A stretch of 64,000 bases of DNA from the NCBI RefSeq assembly GCF_001006005.1, contig NZ_CP011254.1:1550001-1614000 (forward strand). The letters are read 5' to 3'. The stretch's first letter is position 1; the number at the start of each line of letters is the position of its first letter. The position numbers and the translations under genes were made by a program. A model generated the notes under the pieces. That model saw only the letters and a list, made by a program, of their open reading frames with translations. It did not search any database and was not told the origin of the DNA. Positions 55,990-64,000 of this stretch are shown here, in pieces. The stretch comes from Serratia fonticola (GTDB lineage: Bacteria > Pseudomonadota > Gammaproteobacteria > Enterobacterales > Enterobacteriaceae).

Positions 55990-56409
55990 TCAGCGGAATT
56001 TTACCGGTTCGGCCTCTGGCCCGAATCGGTTATCCCCAGGAGTGCCAAGAAAAGCGCCCAGATCGATCGCCATCATCACCACAATCAGCGTTGGAATAAA
56101 ACGCCCCACGCCCCACTGCCAGACCGGCGCCAACATCTGCCAATTACCTGCCGCCAATATCCACGCCAGGATCAAAAGCAACGCCCACCAACCCTTTTTA
56201 TTACGATCGTGCAGGCGCTTGACCAGCACCGCCGCCGTTGGCCACAACAGCGCCACAATGCAAAAGGCGATGGTCTGGATCGCCACCACATCGTAGTTGG
56301 CCAGCGTGAAAGCCACCGCCATCAGCACCACCCAGACTGCCATCCAGATCCAGAAGTCGCGCCGCCCGATGCGGCCCTTAAAGGAAAAACACCATTGCTG
56401 TAAGCTCAT
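55990..56409 (-). CDS. yiiR: DUF805 inner-membrane protein YiiR
   Basis: Predicted four-helix membrane protein of unknown function, 139 residues. It begins with the DUF805 motif WCFSFKGRIGRRDFWIWM and contains VLVKRLHDRNKKGWWAL near residue 60. The stretch VWQWGVGRFIPTLIVVMM is close to E. coli YiiR. The start at 56407-56409 is chosen by homology; the longer frame adds 40 non-conserved residues. The stop lies 1 bp after the convergent fpr stop, so both genes share a very tight 3' end. Confidence 0.9.
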   Translation of the reverse strand: MSLQQWCFSFKGRIGRRDFWIWMAVWVVLMAVAFTLANYDVVAIQTIAFCIVALLWPTAAVLVKRLHDRNKKGWWALLLILAWILAAGNWQMLAPVWQWGVGRFIPTLIVVMMAIDLGAFLGTPGDNRFGPEAEPVKFR

Positions 56410-56592
56410 CGATTCATGCACTCTTGGCCTGCCCATATTCTGCGCCGCAGTGTAACATAGGCCATACCGGGTTGAGCTAGCCCCGGAAAAACGCAGACCA
56501 TCGCACCGCCTTGCGTCAGCAAACGACAATCACGCGGAATTTTTGACAATTCCCCCGGGTTATCGTTTTAATCGGAGTCATCTTTGTTACCG

Positions 56593-57192
56593 ATGCCGTA
56601 TACCATGCTGAAAAAAATCATCGTTATAGCCTGCCTGTGCTCCCCCATCGGCAGTGCCTGGGCCGATCCACCGGATACGCCTACCGAAGCCCCGGCGAAC
56701 GCCCCCTACTTGCTGGCTGGCGCACCCACCTTCGATCTGACGGTGGTGCAATTTCGCGAAAAATACAACCGCGACAACCCAACGCTGCCGATTGGTGAGT
56801 TTCGCGTCGTCCCCTCCAGAGAGGATGACTCTCCTTTGCTGACCCGCGCGGCCAGTAAGATTAACGAAAACCTGTACGCCTCTACCGCGTTGGAAAAGGG
56901 CACCGGTAAGATTAAAACCATGCAGCTTACCCATTTGCTGTTGCAGGATGGCGAAGAAAAAGCGGCCAAAGCCATCGCGGTGAACTACATGGCGGCCCTG
57001 AGCCGTCAGTTTGAACCGGCACTCACCGTGGAAGAAAGCATTATCAAGGTGAACAACCTGCTGGAAAAAGGCAAAGGCTCCTACTTCTACCAGCAACAGG
57101 TCGGGGCAATACGCTATGTGGTGGCAGATAACGGCGATAAGGGGGTAACCTTCGCCGTTGAACCGATTAAGCTAACGCTATCTGAACCCTGA
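56593..57192 (+). CDS. yiiQ: Periplasmic DUF1454 protein YiiQ
   Basis: Exported protein of unknown function, about 199 residues, with a signal peptide ([20 protein letters not shown]). The conserved body is close to E. coli Yii[12 protein letters not shown] near residue 40, [17 protein letters not shown] and [16 protein letters not shown]. The start is uncertain: ATG at 56593 or 56605 or a TTG at 56584; GGAG at 56574 fits 56584 or 56593 best. It sits between yiiR and tpiA, as in E. coli. Confidence 0.88.
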   Translation: MPYTMLKKIIVIACLCSPIGSAWADPPDTPTEAPANAPYLLAGAPTFDLTVVQFREKYNRDNPTLPIGEFRVVPSREDDSPLLTRAASKINENLYASTALEKGTGKIKTMQLTHLLLQDGEEKAAKAIAVNYMAALSRQFEPALTVEESIIKVNNLLEKGKGSYFYQQQVGAIRYVVADNGDKGVTFAVEPIKLTLSEP

Positions 57193-57319
57193 TACCCCAG
57201 CAATTAATGACAAAAAGCAAAGCCTTTGCACTGATTCATCTCTATACTGTTGGGCAGGTAAACTGCCAGTCCGGCAGTTGTCATTTAGACTCTCGCGTCC
57301 CCTTTTTGGAGGAAAACAC

Positions 57320-58087
57320 ATGCGTCATCCATTAGTAATGGGTAACTGGAAGCTTAACGGCAGCGTTCATATGGTTAACGAACTGATCGCCGCCTTGCGT
57401 AAAGAACTGAGCAGCGTTGACGGTTGTGGCGTTGCCATCGCACCTCCAGTCATGTATCTGGATCTGGCCAAGCACGAGCTGGGTGGCAGCCGCATCGCTC
57501 TGGGCGCACAGAACGTCGACATCAACCTGTCTGGCGCCTTCACCGGTGAAGTTTCTGCCACCATGCTCAAAGACGTAGGTGCTGAATACATCATCATCGG
57601 CCACTCAGAGCGCCGTACCTATCACAAAGAAACCGACGCAGCGATCGCAGAGAAATTTGCCGTGCTGAAAGCCGCTGGCCTGATCCCAGTGCTGTGCATC
57701 GGTGAAACCGAAGCAGAAAACGAAGCGGGTAAAACCGAAGAAGTTTGTGCGCGCCAGATCGACGCCGTGCTGAAAACCCAGGGCGCTGAAGCGTTCAAAG
57801 GCACCGTCATCGCTTATGAGCCAGTATGGGCTATCGGTACCGGTAAATCCGCCACCCCAGCGCAAGCTCAGGCAGTGCACAAATTTATCCGTGACCATAT
57901 CGCCAAGCAAGACGCTGCTGTCGCTGCCGAAGTGATCATCCAGTACGGCGGTTCCGTGAACGATAAGAACGCCGCAGAGCTGTTTGCTCAGCCAGACATC
58001 GACGGCGCGCTGGTTGGCGGCGCATCACTGAAAGCTGACGCTTTCGCCGTGATCGTCAAAGCCGCTGCCCAAGCGAAAAAAGCCTGA
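57320..58087 (+). CDS. tpiA: Triosephosphate isomerase
   Basis: Glycolytic interconversion of dihydroxyacetone phosphate and glyceraldehyde 3-phosphate. The 255-residue product equals the E. coli length. Catalytic residues are in MGNWKLNGS (Lys, near residue 11), IGHSERR (His, near 95) and [14 protein letters not shown] (Glu, near 167); the phosphate loop YGGSVN is near 212. The ATG at 57320 follows a strong TGGAGGAA site. It is convergent with sbp; the two are separated by a terminator. Confidence 0.98.
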   Translation: MRHPLVMGNWKLNGSVHMVNELIAALRKELSSVDGCGVAIAPPVMYLDLAKHELGGSRIALGAQNVDINLSGAFTGEVSATMLKDVGAEYIIIGHSERRTYHKETDAAIAEKFAVLKAAGLIPVLCIGETEAENEAGKTEEVCARQIDAVLKTQGAEAFKGTVIAYEPVWAIGTGKSATPAQAQAVHKFIRDHIAKQDAAVAAEVIIQYGGSVNDKNAAELFAQPDIDGALVGGASLKADAFAVIVKAAAQAKKA

Positions 58088-58108
58088 TTTTATCCGGCCT
58101 GAAATAAC

Positions 58109-58135
58109 AAAACCCCGGCTTGCCGGGGTTTTTTA
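58109..58135. terminator. Terminator between tpiA and sbp
   Basis: AAAACCCCGGC-TT-GCCGGGGTTTTTT has a 7-9-bp stem with A and T runs, so it can end tpiA on plus and sbp on minus. Confidence 0.92.
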
Positions 58136-58152
58136 TGGCCAAAAATTAGCGA

Positions 58153-59142
58153 TCAGCGCTTGCTGATTTCGTCAAAGATCCCGCCAGTGGCAAAGTGCAC
58201 CTTCTGCGCTTCAGTCCAGCCACCAAAGGTATCATCCACGGTGAACAGCTTCAGTTTTGGGAACTGCTCGGCGAATTTGGCAGCAACGGCTGCATCACGC
58301 GGGCGGTAATAGTTGTTGGCCGCAATAGTCTGGCCTTCCGGTGAATACAGATACTTCAGGTAAGCCGTGGCCACATCACGGGTGCCACGCTTATCAACGA
58401 CCTTATCCACCACCGATACCGTCGGTTCGGCCAGAATGGATTCGCTCGGAGTGATGATTTCAAACTTGTCTTTACCCAGCTCTTTCTCTGCCAGCAAGGC
58501 TTCGTTTTCCCAAGCGATCAGCACATCACCGATGCCGCGCTCAACGAAGGTATTGGTTGCACCACGTGCGCCTGAATCCAACACTTCCACATTGCGGTAC
58601 AGTTCTTTGACGAACTCCTGAGCCTTGGCTTTATCACCACCGTTCTGGTGCAGAGCATAGCCCCAGGCAGCCAGATAATTCCAACGGGCACCGCCAGAGG
58701 TTTTCGGGTTCGGTGTAATAACCGATACGCCGGGCTTCACCAGGTCAGCCCAATCATGGATCTGTTTTGGGTTGCCCTTACGCACCAGGAAAACGATGGT
58801 CGAAGTGTAAGGTGCTGAGTTGTCTGGCAGGCGCTTGATCCACGCTTTATCAATACGACCACGTTCTGCAATGGCGTCCACGTCGTATGCCAACGCCAGC
58901 GTGACCACGTCCGCTTCGATGCCGTTAATCACCGAGGTCGCCTGCTTGCCGGAACCGCCGTGTGACTGACGCACGGTAACCTTATCGCCGGTCTGCTGCT
59001 GCCAATACTTACCAAACGCCGTGTTATATTCCTGGTAGAACTCACGCGTTGGATCGTATGAGACGTTCAGCAGTTGAATATCTTTCGCCATGGCACCCGA
59101 TGCCAACAGCAGTAAAGTCAGACCCACACCCCATTTTTGCAT
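58153..59142 (-). CDS. sbp: Periplasmic sulfate-binding protein
   Basis: Substrate-binding protein of the sulfate/thiosulfate ABC importer, expressed under sulfur limitation in E. coli. The 329-residue precursor starts with a signal peptide ([19 protein letters not shown], cleavage near residue 19) and has the family motifs [16 protein letters not shown] near residue 25, [15 protein letters not shown] near 60 and [19 protein letters not shown] near 148. The start 59140-59142 follows GGGGGAAC. It is divergent in gene order from pfkA only by strand: both are on minus, pfkA upstream. No cdh gene lies between sbp and tpiA, unlike E. coli. Confidence 0.97.
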   Translation of the reverse strand: MQKWGVGLTLLLLASGAMAKDIQLLNVSYDPTREFYQEYNTAFGKYWQQQTGDKVTVRQSHGGSGKQATSVINGIEADVVTLALAYDVDAIAERGRIDKAWIKRLPDNSAPYTSTIVFLVRKGNPKQIHDWADLVKPGVSVITPNPKTSGGARWNYLAAWGYALHQNGGDKAKAQEFVKELYRNVEVLDSGARGATNTFVERGIGDVLIAWENEALLAEKELGKDKFEIITPSESILAEPTVSVVDKVVDKRGTRDVATAYLKYLYSPEGQTIAANNYYRPRDAAVAAKFAEQFPKLKLFTVDDTFGGWTEAQKVHFATGGIFDEISKR

Positions 59143-59271
59143 TGCCGTTCCCCCAGAAAATGACGCAACCTCAAACGGTTGATTTAGCATCAAAGCCTGC
59201 CAGAAACTTCCCTCACAATTAAAGAATAAAAAATGTGGTACTAGACCATTCTGGAATATAGCGATAACAGA

Positions 59272-59297
59272 CAAAAAAAAGCCTCCAAAACGGAGGC
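59272..59297 (-). terminator. Terminator after pfkA
   Basis: On the minus strand GCCTCC-GTTTT-GGAGGC forms a 6-bp stem followed by eight T residues. It ends the pfkA transcript before sbp. The 107 bp between it and the pfkA stop has no gene. Confidence 0.9.
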
Positions 59298-59404
59298 TCC
59301 AGATTGATGACCAAGTGCCAATGCGGCTGAACTTGTAGAGGCGAGCATGTTCGCCCGTAGGAGCGCCTTATATACCGCGCCCGCTTAGCAGCATCAGGGG
59401 CAGA

Positions 59405-60367
59405 TTAGTACAGCTTTTTCGCCGTTTCCAACCAGTCACCTTTGAACGGACGCTTCATGTTCTCGATCGCGTCAACGATGTCGTGGTGCACCATCTTCTC
59501 GTTCTGGATCCCTACGCAGCGGCCACCGTAACCTTGCAGCAGCAGGTCGATGGAGTACGCGCCCATGCGGGAAGCCAGAATACGGTCGTAGGCAACCGGT
59601 GAACCACCACGCTGGATGTGGCCCAATACGGTAGCACGGGTTTCACGCTTGGTTTCCTGCTCGATATGGCGTGCCAGTTCGTCGATATCACAGATATGCT
59701 CGGTGATCGCCACGATGGCGTGCTTTTTACCTTTGGCGATACCGGCTTTGATTTCGTCAACCAGATCGTCACGGCTGAATTCGATTTCCGGCAGGACGAT
59801 AAATTCACAACCACCGGCAATGGCCGCCGCCAGGGTCAGGTCGCCACAGTAACGCCCCATCACTTCTACGATAGAGATACGTTGGTGTGATGAAGAGGTG
59901 TCGCGCAGGCGGTCAATCGCTTCCACCACGGTTTCCAACGCGGTGAAGTAACCGATGGTGTAGTCGGTGCCTGCAACGTCGTTATCGATGGTGCCAGGCA
60001 AACCGATGCAAGGGAAACCCTCTTCAGTCAGGCGCTTCGCCCCCATGTAGGAGCCGTCACCGCCGATGACCACCAGCGCATCAATGCCGCGGTTTTTCAG
60101 GTTTTCAATCGCCTTGGCGCGCACGCTGTCATCCCTGAACTCTGGAAAACGCGCAGAACCCAGGAAGGTGCCGCCGCGATTGATCATGTCAGACACGCTA
60201 TAGCGGTCTAATTGCTCCATGCGATCTTCGTACAAACCAAGGTAGCCATCGTAAATACCAAATACTTCCAGACCTTCTGTGAGCGCGGCACGCACAACGC
60301 CACGAATGGCAGCGTTCATACCTGGGGCGTCACCGCCACTTGTCAGTACACCGATTTTCTTGATCAT
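59405..60367 (-). CDS. pfkA: 6-Phosphofructokinase I
   Basis: Committed step of glycolysis, phosphorylating fructose 6-phosphate with ATP. The 320-residue product equals the E. coli length. It shows the nucleotide loop [11 protein letters not shown] near residue 10, GGDGSYMGA near 102, the catalytic aspartate in [11 protein letters not shown] near 125 and [15 protein letters not shown] near 162. It is upstream of sbp on the minus strand and downstream of fieF. Confidence 0.98.
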   Translation of the reverse strand: MIKKIGVLTSGGDAPGMNAAIRGVVRAALTEGLEVFGIYDGYLGLYEDRMEQLDRYSVSDMINRGGTFLGSARFPEFRDDSVRAKAIENLKNRGIDALVVIGGDGSYMGAKRLTEEGFPCIGLPGTIDNDVAGTDYTIGYFTALETVVEAIDRLRDTSSSHQRISIVEVMGRYCGDLTLAAAIAGGCEFIVLPEIEFSRDDLVDEIKAGIAKGKKHAIVAITEHICDIDELARHIEQETKRETRATVLGHIQRGGSPVAYDRILASRMGAYSIDLLLQGYGGRCVGIQNEKMVHHDIVDAIENMKRPFKGDWLETAKKLY

Positions 60368-60600
60368 GACTACCTCTGAACTGTAGATGCAATTTCTTAA
60401 GAATTCTGTATTCGCCGACTCACCGGGTATCTCTCCAACGGCGCAAAACCAGCTTTACGGCTTTTATTGCTGGATATTATAACAAAAACACCCAGCTGAA
60501 TTGATTCAGGTCACGCAACATCAAGGAAAAAACTTCACATGGCACGGCGTGCTAACACCGTGATTTCTCAATCCACCCAACATTGACCTACGTCTGTTGA

Positions 60601-61503
60601 TTATAGTTCCCAATGCCCCTGTCGGCCCTGAGGAACAACAGAACAGGGATCCTGGTGAATAATCACATCGGCCCCAGGGAAACGATGCAACAATGCCTGC
60701 TCCACCTGTTCTGCCAGAATATGCGCCTGCATCAACGGCAGGTTGTCTTCCATTTCCAGATGCAACTGGATAAACCGCGTTGGCCCGGACTGCCGCGTAC
60801 GCAGATCGTGCGCACCTTTCACACCCGGCCAAGACGATACCACATCGATAATTGCCTGACGCTCTTCATCCGGCAAGGCGCGATCCAGCAGGGACTGCAC
60901 CGCCTCGTACCCCATACGCAGCGCGCTATAGAGAATATAGACCCCAATACCCAGGGCAAACAGCGCATCCGCACGGTGAAATCCATACCAGCTTAGCCCA
61001 AGTGCTATCAAAATAGCACCATTCATCATCACATCTGACTGATAATGCAGCATATCGGCCCGTACCGCCTGGCTACGCGTTTTTCTGACTACCCAGCGCT
61101 GATAGGTCACCAGGATGAGAGTGCTAATCAACGCAATGATAGTTACAGCTATCCCAATACCCGGCGAATTCAGGGGCTGCGGGGAATACAGATGCTGGAA
61201 GCCGGTCAAGAACAGGAACAGGGCAGAACCGGAGATAAACATGCTTTGCGCCAGCGCCGCCAGCGACTCAGCCTTGCCGTGACCGAACGTATGCTCTTCA
61301 TCAGCCGGCTGCAACGAGTAGCGCACCACCAGCAGGTTGGTTAACGATGCGGCAATATCCACCAACGAATCCACCAACGCCGCCAACAGGCTGACCGAAC
61401 CGGTGAGATACCAGGCAACGATCTTGATCAACAGTAGAACGGAGGCCATTCCGGTGGCGGCTAAAGCAGCGGACTGCACCAGCCGCGCGTATTGCTGTTC
61501 CAT
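60601..61503 (-). CDS. fieF: Cation diffusion facilitator FieF (YiiP)
   Basis: Homodimeric proton-coupled exporter of Zn2+ and Fe2+ from the cytoplasm. The 300-residue product is close to E. coli Fie[18 protein letters not shown] with the first metal-site aspartates near residue 45, [17 protein letters not shown] near 73, [13 protein letters not shown] near 153, and a C-terminal metal-binding domain with HLEMEDNLP and [13 protein letters not shown]. The ATG at 61501-61503 is chosen by alignment; a TTG four codons upstream is possible. Lies between pfkA and the cpx locus, as in E. coli. Confidence 0.96.
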   Translation of the reverse strand: MEQQYARLVQSAALAATGMASVLLLIKIVAWYLTGSVSLLAALVDSLVDIAASLTNLLVVRYSLQPADEEHTFGHGKAESLAALAQSMFISGSALFLFLTGFQHLYSPQPLNSPGIGIAVTIIALISTLILVTYQRWVVRKTRSQAVRADMLHYQSDVMMNGAILIALGLSWYGFHRADALFALGIGVYILYSALRMGYEAVQSLLDRALPDEERQAIIDVVSSWPGVKGAHDLRTRQSGPTRFIQLHLEMEDNLPLMQAHILAEQVEQALLHRFPGADVIIHQDPCSVVPQGRQGHWEL

Positions 61504-61772
61504 AAAAAACCCCAACCAAAGTTTATGGGCTTCAGTATAACGGAATGCGGGGTAAAAAAAGTCCCGCCATCATTACGGGATGCTTGTCAGTTAAGCAAAA
61601 AAATCTGGCAAAATGTGCAGTAATGTCGCTGTCCCTAGATAAGTATTCATAAATTATCCAGGTTTGAAGGCGCGTCCACATAGTGTCCACACTCAATGGT
61701 TTTTAAAAATCCGAAACCTTTTAGAAAAAAATTAATTCATTGTTTTTTAAGTATATTTATTTTATCGAAATG
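61504..61772. other. Intergenic region fieF to CpxQ terminator
   Basis: 269 bp of AT-rich sequence with no credible gene. It must hold the fieF promoter. A small direct duplication of GTGTCCACA-type sequence is seen near 61673-61700. I see no recognisable operator. Confidence 0.5.
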
Positions 61773-61830
61773 AAAAAAAACCCCCTCATCATGAGGGGGA
61801 AGACAGGGATGGTGTCTATGGCAAGGAAAA
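61773..61830 (-). ncRNA. cpxQ: CpxQ small RNA (3' end of cpxP transcript)
   Basis: Directly after the cpxP stop the minus strand reads TTTTCCTTGCCATAGACACC, then ATCCCTGTCTTCCCCCTCA and a terminator CCCCCTCATGATGAGGGGG followed by eight T residues. This is near-identical to CpxQ of E. coli and Salmonella as I remember it: an RNase E-released, Hfq-bound RNA of about 58 nt that represses membrane-protein mRNAs during envelope stress. The 5' end is placed at the conserved TTTTCC. Confidence 0.88.
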
Positions 61831-61838
61831 ACAGGGGA

Positions 61839-62333
61839 TTACTCAGTCATACTCAACTTCTGGGCAGAAGTTTGCTGCAAACCAGAAATCTGTTGCTTCA
61901 TCAGCTGCACACGCTGCTGATGTTTCTGGTCTAAAACACTTTTTTGCTCTGGCGTCAGCAGGTTATACATTTGGTTGCGTACCCGGGCCATTTCGACCTG
62001 GCGCTTAACCTGTTCCTGAGCCATTTTTTCCGCCTGGGCCTGCACGGCGGCTTCATCAAATTTATCTGCGGTGACCAGCTTATGCATGGTTTCCACTTCG
62101 TCTACATTAACACCAGGCAAATCGTAACGGGCCTGGCGCATCAAATCGCGCATTTGCTGGCGTTGCTGTTCGGTCAAGCGAACGCCGTCGAACATGTGAT
62201 TCTGGCCAAGCGCTCTCAACAGTGCATCATTAGCAGGAGGTTGGACAGTTTCCGGTGTAGTATCAGCAGCAAAGGCAGCGGTAGAACCTATTGCCAAAAT
62301 TGATGCCATAACTACTGCGGTCACCTTAACCAT
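61839..62333 (-). CDS. cpxP: Periplasmic Cpx-pathway inhibitor CpxP
   Basis: Periplasmic adaptor that restrains the CpxA sensor and delivers misfolded proteins to DegP. The 164-residue precursor starts with a signal peptide ([22 protein letters not shown]) and carries the two LTxxQ motifs of the family: [10 protein letters not shown] near residue 53 and [12 protein letters not shown] near residue 127. It is divergent from cpxR with a CpxR box between. Its mRNA 3' end encodes CpxQ. Confidence 0.95.
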   Translation of the reverse strand: MVKVTAVVMASILAIGSTAAFAADTTPETVQPPANDALLRALGQNHMFDGVRLTEQQRQQMRDLMRQARYDLPGVNVDEVETMHKLVTADKFDEAAVQAQAEKMAQEQVKRQVEMARVRNQMYNLLTPEQKSVLDQKHQQRVQLMKQQISGLQQTSAQKLSMTE

Positions 62334-62413
62334 TTTTACTCCTCGAGCTTTCTCACTTTGCGAATCAACGAGGAGCAGTGTATCGCTGCACCTGCAAACA
62401 TGCGTCAGGGCAT

Positions 62414-62428
62414 GTAAAACTACGTAAA
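62414..62428. promoter_or_regulatory. CpxR box between cpxP and cpxR
   Basis: GTAAA-ACTAC-GTAAA is a perfect match to the CpxR consensus GTAAA-N5-GTAAA, 81 bp upstream of cpxP and 55 bp upstream of cpxR. It fits strong Cpx induction of cpxP and autoregulation of cpxRA. Confidence 0.92.
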
Positions 62429-62482
62429 GTCATGGAATAGCAACAGTTGATGACGTATTTTGCGTCAGGAGGTAAATCACAT

Positions 62483-63181
62483 ATGCACAAAATTCTGTTA
62501 GTTGACGACGACCGCGAGCTCACCTCGCTACTGAAAGAACTGCTTGAAATGGAAGGCTTTAACATCGTCGTGGCTCACGACGGTGAACAGGCGTTGTCGT
62601 TACTGGACAGCTCCATCGATCTGCTGTTGCTCGATATTATGATGCCGAAGAAAAACGGTATCGATACGCTGAAAGAATTGCGTCAACACCACCAGACGCC
62701 GGTGATCATGCTAACCGCTCGCGGCAGCGAATTAGACCGGGTACTTGGCCTTGAACTCGGTGCGGACGACTACCTGGCAAAACCCTTTAACGATCGCGAA
62801 CTGGTTGCCCGCATCCGGGCCATTCTGCGCCGTTCCAACTGGAGCGAACAGCAGCAGAATGTGGATACCAGCGCACCTACGCTGGACGTTGACGGCCTGC
62901 AGTTGAATCCCGGCCGCCAGGAAGCCAGCTTCGACGGGCAAGTGCTGGATCTGACGGGCACCGAATTTACCCTGCTCTATCTGCTGGCACAGCATCTCGG
63001 CCAGGTAGTTTCCCGTGAACTCCTCAGCCAGGAAGTGCTGGGCAAACGCCTGACGCCGTTCGATCGCGCCATTGATATGCATATCTCCAACCTGCGGCGC
63101 AAACTGCCGGACCGCAAAGATGGGCATCCTTGGTTCAAAACCCTGCGCGGACGGGGCTATCTGATGGTATCTGCAGCATGA
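62483..63181 (+). CDS. cpxR: Response regulator CpxR
   Basis: OmpR-family regulator of the envelope-stress response. The 232-residue product equals E. coli CpxR: receiver domain with acidic pocket VDDDRE near residue 8, phosphoacceptor D51 in LLLLDIMMPKKNG, T83-like LTARGS and K105-like AKPFNDRELV, then a winged-helix C-terminal domain ending RGRGYLMV. The start at 62483 follows the strong AGGAGG site. Its stop overlaps the cpxA start (ATGA). Confidence 0.98.
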   Translation: MHKILLVDDDRELTSLLKELLEMEGFNIVVAHDGEQALSLLDSSIDLLLLDIMMPKKNGIDTLKELRQHHQTPVIMLTARGSELDRVLGLELGADDYLAKPFNDRELVARIRAILRRSNWSEQQQNVDTSAPTLDVDGLQLNPGRQEASFDGQVLDLTGTEFTLLYLLAQHLGQVVSRELLSQEVLGKRLTPFDRAIDMHISNLRRKLPDRKDGHPWFKTLRGRGYLMVSAA

Positions 63182-64000
63182 TCAACAGCTTGACGGCACG
63201 CATCTTCGCCATTTTCTGGTTCACATTGGCCCTGGTGCTGATGTTGGTGTTGATGGTGCCCAAACTCGACTCCCGCCAAATGACCACGCTGCTGGAAAGC
63301 GAACAGCGGCAGGGGTTGATGCTGGAACAGCATGTCGAAGCCGAACTGCAAAACGATCCGGCCAACGACCTGATGTGGTGGCGCCGCCTGTTCCGCGCCA
63401 TCGAAAAATGGGCACCGCCGGGCCAGCGCCTGTTGTTGGTGACCAGCGAAGGGCGAGTGATCGGCGCGCAGCGCAACGAAATGCAGATCGTGCGCAACTT
63501 TATCGGCCAGTCGGACAACTCCGACCAACCGCAAAAGAAAAAATATGGCCGCGTCGAGCTGGTTGGCCCGTTCTCGGTGCGCGATGGTGAAGACAACTAT
63601 CAGCTGTACCTGATCCGCCCGGCCAACAGTTCGCAGTCCGATTTTATCAACCTGATGTTCGACCGGCCGCTGCTGCTGCTGATCGTCACCATGTTAATCA
63701 GCGCCCCGCTGTTGCTGTGGCTGGCCTGGAGCCTGGCCAAACCGGCGCGTAAGTTGAAAAACGCCGCCGATGATGTAGCACGTGGCAACCTTAAGCAACA
63801 CCCTGAGCTGGAAGCCGGGCCGCAGGAATTCCTTGCCACCGGGGCCAGCTTCAACCAGATGATCAGCGCGCTCGAAAGGATGATGACGGCCCAGCAACGG
63901 CTGATCTCCGATATCTCCCACGAATTGCGCACCCCGTTAACGCGTCTACAGCTGGCAACCGCCCTGATGCGCCGCCGCCACGGTGAAGGCCATGAACTGG
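63178..64000 (+). CDS. cpxA: Sensor histidine kinase CpxA (partial)
   Basis: Inner-membrane sensor kinase/phosphatase for CpxR. The first 274 residues are present. They hold a first transmembrane helix (about 10-28), a periplasmic sensor domain (about 30-163), a second helix (about 164-186), a HAMP linker (about 187-240) and the phosphoacceptor H248 in SDISHELRTPLTRLQ. The ATG overlaps the cpxR stop by 2 bp, so translation is probably coupled. The ATP-binding domain lies beyond the window. Confidence 0.96.
   Translation, partial: MINSLTARIFAIFWFTLALVLMLVLMVPKLDSRQMTTLLESEQRQGLMLEQHVEAELQNDPANDLMWWRRLFRAIEKWAPPGQRLLLVTSEGRVIGAQRNEMQIVRNFIGQSDNSDQPQKKKYGRVELVGPFSVRDGEDNYQLYLIRPANSSQSDFINLMFDRPLLLLIVTMLISAPLLLWLAWSLAKPARKLKNAADDVARGNLKQHPELEAGPQEFLATGASFNQMISALERMMTAQQRLISDISHELRTPLTRLQLATALMRRRHGEGHEL

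Overview
The window is a 64 kb piece of an enterobacterial chromosome, most likely Serratia or a close Yersiniaceae relative. The support is the 16S rRNA sequence, the near-continuous collinearity with the Escherichia coli metJ-rrnB and cpx-glp regions, and several departures from E. coli typical of this family: argG inside the arg cluster, and a peroxiredoxin-glutaredoxin fusion beside oxyR. Genus assignment is from recognition, not a database search. Apart from short intergenic repeats (one ERIC element and a CCCTCACCC-type repeat family) I see no insertion sequence, prophage, integron or CRISPR array. The protein genes appear intact; only ytfR and cpxA are cut by the window edges.

Layout. 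1-1651: end of a galactofuranose ABC transporter operon (ytfQ, ytfR). 1.9-7.9 kb: a complete rRNA operon on the minus strand (P1 and P2 promoters, boxA, 16S, tRNA-Ile, tRNA-Ala, 23S, 5S, tRNA-Asp, tRNA-Trp, terminator). 7.9-18.2 kb: murI-btuB behind a cobalamin riboswitch, trmA, yijD-fabR, sthA, oxyR and, divergent from oxyR, a Prx5-glutaredoxin fusion followed by a dihydrolipoyl-dehydrogenase-like flavoprotein. 18.4-24.7 kb: a lone HicB-type antitoxin gene, then argCBGH and divergent argE sharing two ARG boxes. 25.0-34.7 kb: ppc, then an accessory block: a MarR regulator, an EamA exporter and a four-gene plus-strand cluster (DcuC-like transporter, M20 amidohydrolase, asparaginase II, RihC nucleosidase).

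34.7-42.7 kb: the methionine regulon (metF, metBL, metJ) with two runs of four tandem met boxes, then rpmE and priA. 43.0-49.0 kb: cytR, ftsN, hslVU with a sigma-32 promoter and structured leader, menA, rraA, zapB. 49.4-53.1 kb: glpFK and glpX with a GlpR operator. 53.1-64 kb: emrD, a regulator of the SufR type with four C-terminal cysteines in tandem with fpr, yiiR, yiiQ, tpiA, sbp, pfkA, fieF, and the Cpx envelope-stress locus (cpxP with the CpxQ small RNA in its 3' end, cpxR, partial cpxA).

I found no clearly new multi-gene system. The items most worth following are: (1) the SufR-like regulator 4 bp upstream of fpr; (2) two copies of the palindrome TATCTT-N6-AAGATA in the eamA/dcuC-like intergenic region, which look like operators of an unidentified regulator; (3) the lone HicB gene with a tandem 12-bp repeat over its promoter; (4) the oxyR-peroxiredoxin-flavoprotein neighbourhood in the place where E. 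coli has oxyS; (5) the hybrid tRNA content of the rRNA operon.
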